A stretch of 64,000 nucleotides of DNA from Sphingomonas sp. LT1P40 (GCF_036663835.1 NZ_JAXOJT010000001.1:1736001-1800000), one strand, 5' to 3'; positions 27,343 through 36,583 are shown, counted from the first letter of the stretch. Notes: generated by a model not told the origin, from the letters alone. Program-made: numbers and translations.

Positions 27343-29403
27343 CTAACCAGCCCGCAACAACCCCACCGCCGCATCCCGCTCGAACAGATACAGCGCCACC
27401 CGCGCCGCCTGCCCCCGCGCGCCCTCCAGCCCGCCATCGCGATCGACCAGCAACCGCGCATCGGCATTTGCCGCCCCGATCAGCTCGGCGAACTTCTCCG
27501 GCGGCGCGAGGCGAAACATCTGCTCCCCCGATTGCCGCGTGCCCAGCATTTCGCCCGCCCCGCGCAGCCGCAGATCCTCCTCCGCGATCCGGAACCCGTC
27601 ATTCGTCTCGCGCATCAGCGCCAGCCGCGCACGCGCCGTCTCGCTCAACGTCCCCCCGCGCAGCAAAACGCACACCGATCGCCCGCCCCCACGCCCGACC
27701 CGCCCGCGCAACTGGTGCAGCTGCGCCAGCCCAAACCGGTCCGCCGCCTCGATCACGATCAGCGTCGCGTTGGGCACATCCACCCCCACCTCGATCACCG
27801 TCGTCGCCACCAGCACGCCCAGTTCGCCAGCCGAAAAGCGCGCCATCACCGCGTCCTTCTCCGGCCCCTTCATCCGCCCATGCACCAGCCCCACGCGATC
27901 CCCGAACCGCGCGTATAGCGCCGCCGCCCGCGCTTCGGCGGCGGCAAGGTCGGTCTTCTCGCTCTCCTCGACCAGCGGGCATACCCAATAGGCTTGCCCC
28001 CCGTTCGACAAATGCCGCGCCAGCCCGTCCACCACTTCCGCCAACCGATCCTCGCTGATCACGCTCGTCTCGATCGGCATCCGCCCCGGCGGCATTTCGT
28101 CCAGCTGGCTGACGTCCATCTCGCCATGCGTCGCCAGTTGCAGCGTGCGCGGGATCGGCGTCGCGGTCATTACCAGCAGATGCGGCGCGACCTTCGCCTT
28201 GGCCTGCAACATCATCCGCTCAGCCACGCCGAAACGATGCTGCTCATCCACGACTACCAGCCCCAGATCGTGGTAATCGACCCCCTGCTGAAAGATCGCG
28301 TGCGTGCCGATCAATATGTCGATCGACCCATCCGCCAGCCCCATCAGCGTCGCCTCGCGTACCCGCCCCTTGTCGCGCCCGGTCAGGATTGCGACGTTCA
28401 CGCCCAGCCCGGAAAACAGCCGCTGCAACGTCACGAAATGCTGTCGCGCCAAAATCTCGGTCGGGGCCAGCAACGCCCCCTGCGCTCCCGCCTCGACCGC
28501 GATCAGCAGCGCCATCGCCGCGACCAGTGTCTTGCCCGACCCGACATCCCCTTGCAGCAACCGCAGCATCGGCCGCGACTGCGCCATGTCGCCTTCGATC
28601 TCGCCGATCGTCCGCGACTGCGCGGCCGTCAGCGAATAAGGCAACTGCAACCTATCGCGCAGTGGCCCGTCGCCCGCCAGCGCCCGCCCCTTCTTCCCTC
28701 GCGCCGCGCCGCGCACCAGCATCAGCGCCAGCTGGTTCGCAAACACTTCGTCATAGGCCAGCCGATCCCTCGCGCGGGTATCCGCCGGATCGGCATGAAT
28801 CCCCGCCAGCGCCACGCGCCAGTCCGGCCAGCCATGCTTCGCCTTCAAACTCGGCTCGATCCACTCCGGCAGTTCCGGTGCGCGCTCGATCGCCTGCGCT
28901 GCCAGCGCCGCCAGCCGCTTCGACGTCATGCCTTCCGACAGCGGATACACCGCCTCCCGCCCACTGCCCGGTTCAACATCCGCCAGCGCCACCACCTCGG
29001 GCCGCACGATCTGCAATTCCTGCCCATATTGGTCCAGCCGCCCCGAAACCCAGCGCGCCTCGTTCAACGGCAACAATTTCCGCGCCCACCCCGAATTGCC
29101 GCCAAAGAATACCAGGGTCACATAATTGCCCTTGGCATCCACCGCATTCACCCGCGCCGGTGCCCGCGAACTCCCGCCCATGCGATATTCCACCGGCGTC
29201 AGCGTGATCGCGATCGTTCGCCCGACATCCGCCTGATCAAGCTCCTCGCGCGGCAGCCGGTCGATGAACCCGGTCGGCAAATGAAATGCCACATCCACGA
29301 CCTTCGCCAGCCCCAGCCGTTCCAGCGGCTTGGCCAGCGCCGCCCCCACGCCTTTCAGCGCGCTGATCTCGGCAAACAATGGATTGAGGATGTCGGGTCG
29401 CAT
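27343..29403 (-). CDS. recG: ATP-dependent DNA helicase RecG
   Basis: A 686-residue superfamily 2 helicase that reverses stalled forks and processes Holliday junctions. The N-terminal wedge/OB domain (residues about 60-170) precedes the helicase core: Walker A LQGDVGSGKT, the DEQH box VVVDEQHRFG, then TATPIPRTL and the C-terminal half with VGVDVPNATL and LHQLRGRVGRG. The start was set at ATG 29403 (MRPDILNPLFAEISALKGVG), the family's usual beginning; the in-frame extension to 29685 is antisense to sdhE. It diverges from sdhE by 69 bases. Confidence 0.95.
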   Translation of the reverse strand: MRPDILNPLFAEISALKGVGAALAKPLERLGLAKVVDVAFHLPTGFIDRLPREELDQADVGRTIAITLTPVEYRMGGSSRAPARVNAVDAKGNYVTLVFFGGNSGWARKLLPLNEARWVSGRLDQYGQELQIVRPEVVALADVEPGSGREAVYPLSEGMTSKRLAALAAQAIERAPELPEWIEPSLKAKHGWPDWRVALAGIHADPADTRARDRLAYDEVFANQLALMLVRGAARGKKGRALAGDGPLRDRLQLPYSLTAAQSRTIGEIEGDMAQSRPMLRLLQGDVGSGKTLVAAMALLIAVEAGAQGALLAPTEILARQHFVTLQRLFSGLGVNVAILTGRDKGRVREATLMGLADGSIDILIGTHAIFQQGVDYHDLGLVVVDEQHRFGVAERMMLQAKAKVAPHLLVMTATPIPRTLQLATHGEMDVSQLDEMPPGRMPIETSVISEDRLAEVVDGLARHLSNGGQAYWVCPLVEESEKTDLAAAEARAAALYARFGDRVGLVHGRMKGPEKDAVMARFSAGELGVLVATTVIEVGVDVPNATLIVIEAADRFGLAQLHQLRGRVGRGGGRSVCVLLRGGTLSETARARLALMRETNDGFRIAEEDLRLRGAGEMLGTRQSGEQMFRLAPPEKFAELIGAANADARLLVDRDGGLEGARGQAARVALYLFERDAAVGLLRAG

Positions 29404-29472
29404 GGCTATTGGCTGCCTACACCCAAGCCGACTGCGCATTCCAGCGCTGTCGGCCAATTTTCGTTGGAAATC

Positions 29473-29739
29473 ATGGACCGCGACATCCGCCTCAAACGTC
29501 TCCGCTTCCGCGCCTGGCATCGCGGCGTCAAGGAAGCCGACCTGATGATCGGCGGATTCTTCGACGCGCACCACATCGCCTGGAACGACGCGGAGATCGA
29601 GCTGTTCGAGGCACTGCTGGAGGAACAGGATGTCGACATCATGGCCTGGGCAATGGGCGTGCAAACGGTGCCGCCCGAATATCAAGGGACCATCATGGCC
29701 GCGCTGAAGACGCTCAACTACGTGCCGATTTCGAAATGA
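29473..29739 (+). CDS. sdhE: FAD assembly factor SdhE (succinate dehydrogenase assembly factor 2)
   Basis: An 88-residue helical protein with the family signature RGVKEAD (the RGxxE motif), IGGFFDAH and a Trp-rich C-terminal part. SdhE helps attach FAD covalently to the succinate dehydrogenase flavoprotein. The ATG at 29473 gives the usual length. It is divergent from recG, as in many alphaproteobacteria, and its stop overlaps the ATG of the next small gene (ATGA). Confidence 0.92.
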   Translation: MDRDIRLKRLRFRAWHRGVKEADLMIGGFFDAHHIAWNDAEIELFEALLEEQDVDIMAWAMGVQTVPPEYQGTIMAALKTLNYVPISK

Positions 29740-30017
29740 CGGATAGTGGCATTGAGTTTGTAGTCGAGGATGTCTTCGCCCTGAGGGGGTCCATTATCGC
29801 GACCTGCAACGTTCCGGAAAGTATGTGGCCGCATTTCGAGACCTTCGTCGGAGAGATGCTGCTGACCGCACCCGACGGAACATCGCGAGCGGTTCAAATC
29901 CAAGAAGCCAGTCTCTTCACGCACTGCTTTGAGGGTGAGCGAGGCGGCGGCTTCTTATTCGCCAACGATATGACGCCCCGAGATGTGCCTTTAAAATCCA
30001 TCATTCGAAGAGCCTGA
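29736..30017 (+). CDS. Hypothetical small protein between sdhE and mfd
   Basis: A 93-residue protein not recognised. It is acidic at the start (SGIEFVVEDVFALRG) and ends with basic residues (SIIRRA). The ATG overlaps the sdhE stop and the stop overlaps the mfd ATG (TGATG), so it is probably translated from the same message. Codon choice is less GC-extreme than in sdhE or mfd, suggesting later acquisition. It contains a beta-rich pattern but no catalytic motif. Confidence 0.6.
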   Translation: MTDSGIEFVVEDVFALRGSIIATCNVPESMWPHFETFVGEMLLTAPDGTSRAVQIQEASLFTHCFEGERGGGFLFANDMTPRDVPLKSIIRRA

Positions 30018-33000
30018 TGCCAGATCTCAACCGCATCCTCACTGCCCCCGGCCCGCTGACCCTGTCGGGCGTTCCCGCCGGCTTCCTCCCCTGGCTGCTG
30101 GCCGATCTCGCGCGCGCCTCGTCCACCGGCGCAGTCTATATCGCCCCGGACGACGCCGCGATGCGCGCCGTCGCCTCCACCGCGACCTTCTTCGCCCCCG
30201 ATCTCGACATCATCCAGTTCCCCGCCTGGGACTGCCTCCCCTATGACCGCGCCAGCCCGACCTTACGCATCATGGCCGAGCGCATGGCCGCGCTGCACCA
30301 GCTCCAGACCAAGGCCACCAAGCCCCGCCTCATCCTCACCACCGTCAACGCAGCCAGCCAGCGCACCCTCACCCCCTTCCGCGTCCGTCAGCTCACCGCC
30401 CGCCTCGCCCCCGGCGAACGCATCGCGCTCGACAAGCTCGCCGTGCTGCTGTCCGCCAATGGCTATGTCCGCACCGACACCGTCCATGACGCGGGCGAGT
30501 TCGCCGTGCGTGGCGGCCTGGTCGATCTCTTCCCCACCGGCAGCGAACATGGGCTGCGGCTCGACTTCTTCGGCGACGAGATCGAAAGCGTGCGCACCTT
30601 CGACCCCGCCGATCAGCGCACCACCGGGCGGGTGGACGGCTTCACCCTCCTCCCCGCCAGCGAAGCCCTGCTCGACGAAGACACGATCAAGCGTTTCCGC
30701 GCCCGCTACCGCGAGAAGTTCGGCGCGACCGCGACCGGCGACCCGCTGTATCAGGCGATCAGCGACGGCCGCCGCCTCGCCGGCATGGAACATTGGCTCC
30801 CGCTGTTCGAAGAGCGGATGGAGACGTTCTTCGACCACCTCCCCGACTCCGCCGTCATCGTCCGCGACGCGGGCGACGCCGCTGCGGCAGAGTCCCGGTT
30901 CGAGGGGATTGCCGATTATCAGGCCAACCGCGTCCGCGCTCAGTCGACTGACGCCGGCAGCTACCGTCCGCTCGGCACCGACCAACTCTACCTCCTCCCC
31001 GACGAATGGGAACAGCGCCTGAAAGCGGCGAAAGCCCACCTCGCCACCCCCTTCCACGAACCCGAATCCGCTACCGTCCTCGACTTCAACGTCGACGGTC
31101 CCCGCGACTTCGCCCCCGAACGCGCCAGCGGCACCAACATCTACGAAGCCGTCGCCGACCACCTCGCCAAGCTGCGCAAGGCGGGCAAGAAGCCGATCCT
31201 CGCCAGCTATTCCACCGGCTCGCGCGAACGCCTGTCCGGCCTGCTCGCTGACCACGGCCTGACCGGCGCAAGCCAGGCCGACACTTGGCAGCAAGCCTTG
31301 GGCTTCGCGGACAAGGGCATCGCCCTCATCGTCCTCCCGCTCGACCACGGCTTCGCCGCGCCCGACGTCGCGCTGCTCACCGAACAGGACATGCTCGGCG
31401 ACCGCCTCGTCCGCCGCAACAAGCGCAAGAAATCCACCGACGCTTTCCTCGCCGAACTCGCCAGCCTCACCCCCGGCGACCTCGTCGTCCACGCCGAACA
31501 CGGCATCGGGCGTTACGAAGGCCTCACGCAAATCCCGGTGCAAAAGGCACCGCACGACTGCGTCGCCCTCTCCTATGCCGGCGGCGACAAGCTCTACGTC
31601 CCGGTCGAGAACCTCGAGGTCCTCTCGCGCTACGGCTCCTCCGAAGAAGGCGCATCGCTCGACAAGCTCGGCGGCGAAGCATGGCAGCGCCGCAAGTCGA
31701 AGATGAAGGAGCGCATCCGCGAGATCGCGGGTGAACTTATCGCCACCGCCGCCGCGCGCGCCGTCCGCCCTGGCGAAGTCATCGAAATCGACCCCGGCGC
31801 CTACCCCGCCTTTGTCGATCGCTTCCCGTTCAGCGAGACCGACGATCAGGAACGCGCCATCGGCGAAACGCTCGAAGACCTGTCCGCCGGCAAACCGATG
31901 GACCGGCTCGTCGTCGGCGATGTCGGCTTCGGCAAGACCGAGGTGGCTCTCCGCGCCGCCTTCGTCGCGGCGATGGCGGGCAAACAGGTCGCCATCGTCT
32001 GCCCCACCACGCTTCTCGCGCGTCAGCATTACACCAACTTCGTCGCCCGGTTCGAAGGCTTCCCGATCAAGATCGGCCGCCTCTCCCGCCTCGTCCCCGC
32101 CGCCGAGGCCAAGACCACCAAGGAGGGCGTCGCCGACGGCACGCTCGATATCCTCATCGGCACCCACGCCGTGCTGGCCAAGGGGCTTGAGTTCAAACGC
32201 CTCGGCCTCGTGGTGGTGGACGAGGAACAGCGGTTCGGCGTCACGCACAAGGAACGGCTGAAGGGATTGAAGGCCGACGTCCACGTCCTCACCCTCACCG
32301 CCACGCCCATCCCGCGCACGCTGCAAATGGCGATGTCGGGCCTGCGCGAGCTCAGCGTGATCCAGACCCCGCCGGTCGATCGCCTGGCGGTGCGCACCTA
32401 TGTCATGCCGTGGGATCCCATCGTCCTCCGTGAAGCCCTGCTGCGCGAACATTATCGCGGCGGCCAGTCCTTTTTCGTCACCCCGCGCATCGCCGACCTG
32501 CCCGACATCGAGAAGTTCCTGCGTGAGGAAGTGCCGGAGGTCCGCTACGTCGTCGCCCACGGCCAGATGGCGCCGACCGAGGTCGAGGAGCGCATGTCCG
32601 CCTTCTACGACAAGAAATACGAAGTGCTCGTCTCCACCTCGATCATCGAAAGCGGCATCGACATCCCGTCCGCCAACACGATGATCGTCAACCGCGCCGA
32701 CAAATTCGGCCTGGCCCAGCTCTATCAGCTGCGCGGTCGCGTCGGCCGCGCCAAGACCCGCGCCTATGCCTATATGACCACCGCACCCCAGCGGATGATG
32801 ACCGAGTCTGCCGAAAAGCGCCTGAAAGTCCTGTCCGACCTCGAATCGCTCGGCGCCGGATTCCAGCTCGCCAGCCACGATCTCGACATTCGCGGCGCGG
32901 GCAACCTGCTCGGCGACGAACAGTCCGGCCATATCCGGGAAGTCGGCTTCGAACTCTATCAGTCGATGCTGGAGGAAGCGATCATGGACGCCAAGGCCGG

Positions 33001-33472
33001 CGGCATCGCCAACCGCCCGCGCGACCTGTCACCCCAGATCACCGTCGATGCGCCGATCATGATCCCGGAAAAATTCGTCCCCGACCTCGACCTGCGCATG
33101 GGCCTCTACCGCCGCCTGAACGAAGTCGAGGACAAGAACGGCATCGAATCCTTCGCCGCCGAACTGATCGACCGCTTCGGCAAACTGCCTGAGGAGACCG
33201 AAAACCTCCTGTTGCTGATCGAGACCAAGCTAAACGCCAAGACCGCCTGCATCGCCAAGATCGACGTCGGGCCAAAGGGCGCGCTTGTCACCTTCCACGA
33301 GGACAACTTCCCGAATGTCGACGGGTTGCTCGCCTATGTCGCCAAGCTGGACGGCACCGCGAAACTGCGCCCGGACATGAAGCTGGTGGTCGCGCGGGCA
33401 TGGGCGACGCCAAGGGCGCGGTTGAACGCAGCGCTGCAGATTTCGCGGGGGCTGGCAAAGGCGGCGGGGTGA
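30017..33472 (+). CDS. mfd: Transcription-repair coupling factor Mfd
   Basis: A 1151-residue protein that removes RNA polymerase stalled at lesions and recruits UvrA. The N-terminal UvrB-like part (FPAWDCLPYDRASP, VRGGLVDLFPTG) is followed by the RNA polymerase-interacting domain (LVVHAEHGIGRYEG), the translocase motor with Walker A GDVGFGKTEVA and DEEQ box VVDEEQRFG, the TRG-like region (QLYQLRGRVGRAKTR) and the C-terminal D7 domain. Start ATG overlaps the previous stop. The accessory island begins right after its stop. Confidence 0.97.
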   Translation: MPDLNRILTAPGPLTLSGVPAGFLPWLLADLARASSTGAVYIAPDDAAMRAVASTATFFAPDLDIIQFPAWDCLPYDRASPTLRIMAERMAALHQLQTKATKPRLILTTVNAASQRTLTPFRVRQLTARLAPGERIALDKLAVLLSANGYVRTDTVHDAGEFAVRGGLVDLFPTGSEHGLRLDFFGDEIESVRTFDPADQRTTGRVDGFTLLPASEALLDEDTIKRFRARYREKFGATATGDPLYQAISDGRRLAGMEHWLPLFEERMETFFDHLPDSAVIVRDAGDAAAAESRFEGIADYQANRVRAQSTDAGSYRPLGTDQLYLLPDEWEQRLKAAKAHLATPFHEPESATVLDFNVDGPRDFAPERASGTNIYEAVADHLAKLRKAGKKPILASYSTGSRERLSGLLADHGLTGASQADTWQQALGFADKGIALIVLPLDHGFAAPDVALLTEQDMLGDRLVRRNKRKKSTDAFLAELASLTPGDLVVHAEHGIGRYEGLTQIPVQKAPHDCVALSYAGGDKLYVPVENLEVLSRYGSSEEGASLDKLGGEAWQRRKSKMKERIREIAGELIATAAARAVRPGEVIEIDPGAYPAFVDRFPFSETDDQERAIGETLEDLSAGKPMDRLVVGDVGFGKTEVALRAAFVAAMAGKQVAIVCPTTLLARQHYTNFVARFEGFPIKIGRLSRLVPAAEAKTTKEGVADGTLDILIGTHAVLAKGLEFKRLGLVVVDEEQRFGVTHKERLKGLKADVHVLTLTATPIPRTLQMAMSGLRELSVIQTPPVDRLAVRTYVMPWDPIVLREALLREHYRGGQSFFVTPRIADLPDIEKFLREEVPEVRYVVAHGQMAPTEVEERMSAFYDKKYEVLVSTSIIESGIDIPSANTMIVNRADKFGLAQLYQLRGRVGRAKTRAYAYMTTAPQRMMTESAEKRLKVLSDLESLGAGFQLASHDLDIRGAGNLLGDEQSGHIREVGFELYQSMLEEAIMDAKAGGIANRPRDLSPQITVDAPIMIPEKFVPDLDLRMGLYRRLNEVEDKNGIESFAAELIDRFGKLPEETENLLLLIETKLNAKTACIAKIDVGPKGALVTFHEDNFPNVDGLLAYVAKLDGTAKLRPDMKLVVARAWATPRARLNAALQISRGLAKAAG

Positions 33473-33551
33473 GGGGTAGTTTCGCGTCTTGATTGGCCGG
33501 TTGCTGACTGCTGTCGGCATAGTCGAAGGCACTGACCGTTGAACGACTGGG

Positions 33552-34298
33552 TTAGAGCGTATCGTCAATAAGAATTCTGAAGTTCGGCTGTGTCCCAAGC
33601 TCGCGCATACGCATCTCCAGTTTAGACCGGACAATCCTAAGGAGCACCTTTGGCCGCTCTTCGGTCAAGTCAATCTTGAGGCTATTGCCCGACAGCTTGT
33701 CCATAGCGACGATGGTGAACCTAGCCTCAATCGCATCCTCCACGGCCAGTCGCCAAAGCCACTTGTGTGGTACTGTCTCACGAGTCATCGTCTCGCCCGG
33801 CTGCTTTTGCTCGTTCCACTTGTTCCGTAGCGGATAGCCCTGCGCGATATAGTGCTGCGCCCAGTTTGTTTCCGAAACGAAGGACGTGATGGCATCATCG
33901 ACGCGTTCTATAATCCGGAACCGAGGCACACTTCCGCGCCGCATGATGTCGTACATCAGGCCTTCCACATAGCTCGTCGGACGCACTGTTGCAGTGCCTG
34001 CCTCGCGCAACCGGCGGTCCACTCGCGACGCGAAGTCCTTCGACTGGCCTACATAACAGATGAGCGTATTGAACTCGCCGACGTAGTCGGGCGTCGTGGG
34101 ATCGTGGATTGCATAGGTGACCCACCCCTTTTTTTCGCCCTCAAGCTTCGCTCTATCTCTCTCGCGATCAACTGCTGCACGAAACTGTGGATCCTGCCAA
34201 TAGCGAGTGAAGCGTTTCACTGGAGCAAGATGCGCGACTGAGAGAAGCTGCGCAATACCCGGGGGGCATTCGGCAACCTTCTCGGCAACTAGCACCAT
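33552..34298 (-). CDS. GIY-YIG-like nuclease, accessory
   Basis: A 248-residue protein. VTYAI at 60-64 and CYVGQSKDFASRVDRR at 81-96 correspond to the GIY and YIG strands followed by the catalytic arginine (Arg92), and SETNWAQHYIAQGYPLRNKW at 142-161 provides the glutamate (Glu143) and asparagine (Asn159) of the fold. The C-terminal 80 residues are unassigned. Such domains cut DNA in mobile introns, repair and restriction enzymes. It is divergent from the TIGR04141-like gene with 126 bases between starts. The codon use is visibly less GC-rich than in mfd, suggesting horizontal transfer. The family call is a motif reading and could be wrong in detail. Confidence 0.65.
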   Translation of the reverse strand: MVLVAEKVAECPPGIAQLLSVAHLAPVKRFTRYWQDPQFRAAVDRERDRAKLEGEKKGWVTYAIHDPTTPDYVGEFNTLICYVGQSKDFASRVDRRLREAGTATVRPTSYVEGLMYDIMRRGSVPRFRIIERVDDAITSFVSETNWAQHYIAQGYPLRNKWNEQKQPGETMTRETVPHKWLWRLAVEDAIEARFTIVAMDKLSGNSLKIDLTEERPKVLLRIVRSKLEMRMRELGTQPNFRILIDDTL

Positions 34299-34424
34299 AC
34301 GTAAACCGCCGACCTACGAAACAGCTAGGCAGCAGAATCTACAAATGTTTTGTAGCGTCATTATTTCAATTCAGTGTCTTAGAACAATCATGATAAGCTA
34401 GGCTGATCGGGGGAGAGCGTCGCG
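34299..34424. promoter_or_regulatory. Divergent control region of the accessory pair
   Basis: An AT-richer region between two divergent starts. It contains a 7-bp inverted repeat CTACAAA/TTTGTAG (34339-34345 and 34349-34355, loop TGT), which could be an operator or small hairpin. GGGGGAG (about 34408-34414) is the ribosome-binding site of the plus-strand gene. No confident -35/-10 pair could be named. Confidence 0.5.
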
Positions 34425-35999
34425 ATGCCTGACAAAACAAACCGCCTTAATATCTACCTTATCAAGAATGATCCGCAGATTGTTAAGTTTGTGAAGGACG
34501 GCGTTGCCGAGACTCAACTGAGCGACGGCAGCATGTTCTACGGCAAAGACTCTTTTGTGCGACAACCTGACTGGGTAGGAGATTTTTTCGGAGTAGAACT
34601 TACCGGAAAATTTGATTTCAAAACTACTAGTAGCCGCGGTCTTCTCATTAAAGAGGGAACGTGGAATGGGGAAACCCGCAAATTCGGGGTAACATTCGGT
34701 AGCGGACGCTTTTTCCTCGAAGACGGCGTTCTCGAAGAGCGCTTTGGCATGAAGGTGGTGCTCAATAGCGTCGCAAGTGACAGCTTGAGAAGCGTCGATC
34801 GCACTGTCCTAGGGTCTTCCCCTCGACAGAGCCGCGAGCAGACCAGTCGGGAGAGCGAGACGTCGAGCTTCGGGATCGACATCGAGCAAGACTTACTAAA
34901 TGGCGTAACTGGTCGGTCCAACGACGCGCGCTTTGGACGAGTGATATCCGGGCGAGACGCGCTTTCTGTGTCCGTGAAAGTTGATTTCGCTAACCTCGCC
35001 CCGCTTCTTTCGGCTTGCGTCGAAAAATACAAAAGCAATGCCTACGAGACCGACTTCAAATGGATCGACCAAATCCGCGACATACGGAATCCGGTTCGAG
35101 TTACTGAGCTAAATAAGTGGCTGGTTACAAAGATGGCAGCAGCGGAAATTGAGAGCATCTGGTTGGCGCCGCCGGAAATTGTCGATTGGGTCAAGATTAA
35201 GGGCTTCAAATATGGCGCGCCAAAGCGCGGAACGTTGCACGATGATTTAGAAATGGCGGATTTTTTGGCTTCCTTAGACGGGAAGGCTGTCACTCTTGAT
35301 GTGCTGAAAGGGAGGCTCGTTCACGCCATCGCGGTAGATGATGACGAGTCGATTGAGCACTGGTCGGTGTACCGCTGTATCTATGCCGAAGCACCAATGG
35401 GCGCGAACGTCTGCGTACTGAATAACGGTAAATGGTATGAGATAGCAGGGAATTATACTCAGGAAGTACAGCAAGATTTTCAAAATATGCCGGAATCTGC
35501 GATCGCGCTGCCTAACTACGCCCATGAAAGCGAAGGCGCCTATAATATTGCCATAGCGAAGGAGATGGCGGGAGCTGTCAGCTTTGATGCGGACATGATT
35601 CCGCATGGTGGTGGCCATAGCAAAATCGAGTTTTGTGACATTTTCACGACGGCGAACCAGCTCGTACATATCAAGCGATACAGTGGATCAGCCACCCTTA
35701 GTCACCTATTCAATCAGGGTGTTGTAGCAGGCGAACTCTTTGCTTCAGTCGCAGCGTTTCGGGACAAGGTGAACGCTAAGTTACCTCCCGCACGGAAATT
35801 CGCTGATACCCAAGCGCGCCCTAAAGTCGAAGATTTTGAGATTATTTTTGGGATTATCATGCCGCCGGGACGGGTGTTCGATATTCCATTTTTTAGCAAA
35901 GTAGGTTTGCGAAACGCCAGCCGCCGCCTTCGGGGCTACGGGTACAAAGTTACGAAGCGGGGCATCGCGTCTGATCCACCAGGCGGAAATGACCCCTAG
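34425..35999 (+). CDS. TIGR04141/DUF6119 family sporadically distributed protein
   Basis: A 524-residue protein matching what is known as the sporadically distributed TIGR04141 (DUF6119) family, from its beginning (NRLNIYLIK) and the conserved late stretch IEFCDIF...LVHIKRYSGSATLSHLFNQG. In that stretch Glu402, Asp405, His415-x-Lys417 and Gln431 are spaced like a variant PD-(D/E)XK nuclease core; this is inference only. No membrane segment or ATPase motif. Hand-counting 35401-35460 gives 27 G/C of 60, far below the flanks, so it was probably acquired. It diverges from a GIY-YIG-like gene. The biochemical function is unknown. Confidence 0.75.
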   Translation: MPDKTNRLNIYLIKNDPQIVKFVKDGVAETQLSDGSMFYGKDSFVRQPDWVGDFFGVELTGKFDFKTTSSRGLLIKEGTWNGETRKFGVTFGSGRFFLEDGVLEERFGMKVVLNSVASDSLRSVDRTVLGSSPRQSREQTSRESETSSFGIDIEQDLLNGVTGRSNDARFGRVISGRDALSVSVKVDFANLAPLLSACVEKYKSNAYETDFKWIDQIRDIRNPVRVTELNKWLVTKMAAAEIESIWLAPPEIVDWVKIKGFKYGAPKRGTLHDDLEMADFLASLDGKAVTLDVLKGRLVHAIAVDDDESIEHWSVYRCIYAEAPMGANVCVLNNGKWYEIAGNYTQEVQQDFQNMPESAIALPNYAHESEGAYNIAIAKEMAGAVSFDADMIPHGGGHSKIEFCDIFTTANQLVHIKRYSGSATLSHLFNQGVVAGELFASVAAFRDKVNAKLPPARKFADTQARPKVEDFEIIFGIIMPPGRVFDIPFFSKVGLRNASRRLRGYGYKVTKRGIASDPPGGNDP

Positions 36000-36252
36000 G
36001 AACGACCTGAACGCAACAGCGCTTCTGGGTGGACTTCGCGATCAGACAGGGTCAGCTGTTGGGGCGCTCACCTGCCGCGCCCCCTTGCAATGTTGGAGTT
36101 CATTTGCTCCCCTCGACCGGTCGAACCCCGACCGCTCTTTGACCCTGTCGATCGCACCGCCGAAGGGCCTCCCGGACCCATCGCGCAAAGTTGACAACCG
36201 TAACCCCAAACCCCGCATATGCGTCAACTTCGTCAACCGCACCCGCCCCGTC

Positions 36253-36273
36253 ACCCCGGCCTTGAGCCGGGGT
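36253..36273. repeat. REP-like hairpin (GTCACCCCGG family)
   Basis: ACCCCGGC (36253-36260) and GCCGGGGT (36266-36273) pair perfectly around CTTGA. The stem is identical to that at 41370-41389 and shares its CACCCCGG core with the palindrome at 13175-13255. Confidence 0.7.
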
Positions 36274-36558
36274 CCGGCTTCCTCGCTCGGGTGACCCACA
36301 CCACCGCGCCAACACCACCGACCCGGCGAAACCGCGCCCCATGACAACCGATCAAAGTTGACACCCCACCGTCCAAACCACGCAATTGTGTCAAGACTGT
36401 CAACCGCTCCCACCTTGACTTCCGGCAGCACTCCTGCCATATCCCCGCCCAGCGAGGCGTTATGCAGCGTGATCGGTCGTGCGCGGGAAACCCGCACGCC
36501 CCGGCTCCGCCTCGGTTGATTACAGGCTCCCCTGTCACGCGGGTTGTCACCCCTGGGT

Positions 36559-36583
36559 CCCATCAAAGTATCACTTTGATGGG
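36559..36583 (+). promoter_or_regulatory. Stem-loop in the helicase leader
   Basis: CCCATCAAAG (36559-36568) pairs with CTTTGATGGG (36574-36583) with one more T-A pair inside, leaving a three-base loop. It lies 67 bases before the TTG start of the DEAD-box gene and has no T run, so it looks like a leader structure rather than a terminator. Leader structures are known for cold-induced helicase genes, but the link here is inference. Confidence 0.5.

Noticed and set aside
27089..27346. An 85-codon frame with a protein containing RKDAKTQR
   Set aside because: It is produced by the inverted repeat itself, a sequence type often misannotated as a protein. There is no ribosome-binding site and no domain.
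27994..29472. A long plus-strand frame in phase with sdhE
   Set aside because: It is antisense to recG. Only the last 88 codons, from ATG 29473, match SdhE.
30263..32932. An 889-codon open frame on the minus strand
   Set aside because: It is the shadow of mfd; its composition is very rich in Gly, Ala and Glu and no domain is recognisable.
34425..35999. Firm assignment of the TIGR04141-like protein as a PD-(D/E)XK nuclease
   Set aside because: The residue spacing is suggestive, but a histidine stands where the second acidic residue is expected and no structure comparison was possible. It is recorded only as inference.
33473..36000. Attachment sites or integrase marking the accessory island as an integrative element
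   Set aside because: I looked for direct repeats at both edges and for an integrase or tRNA gene and found none beyond chance 7-base matches.
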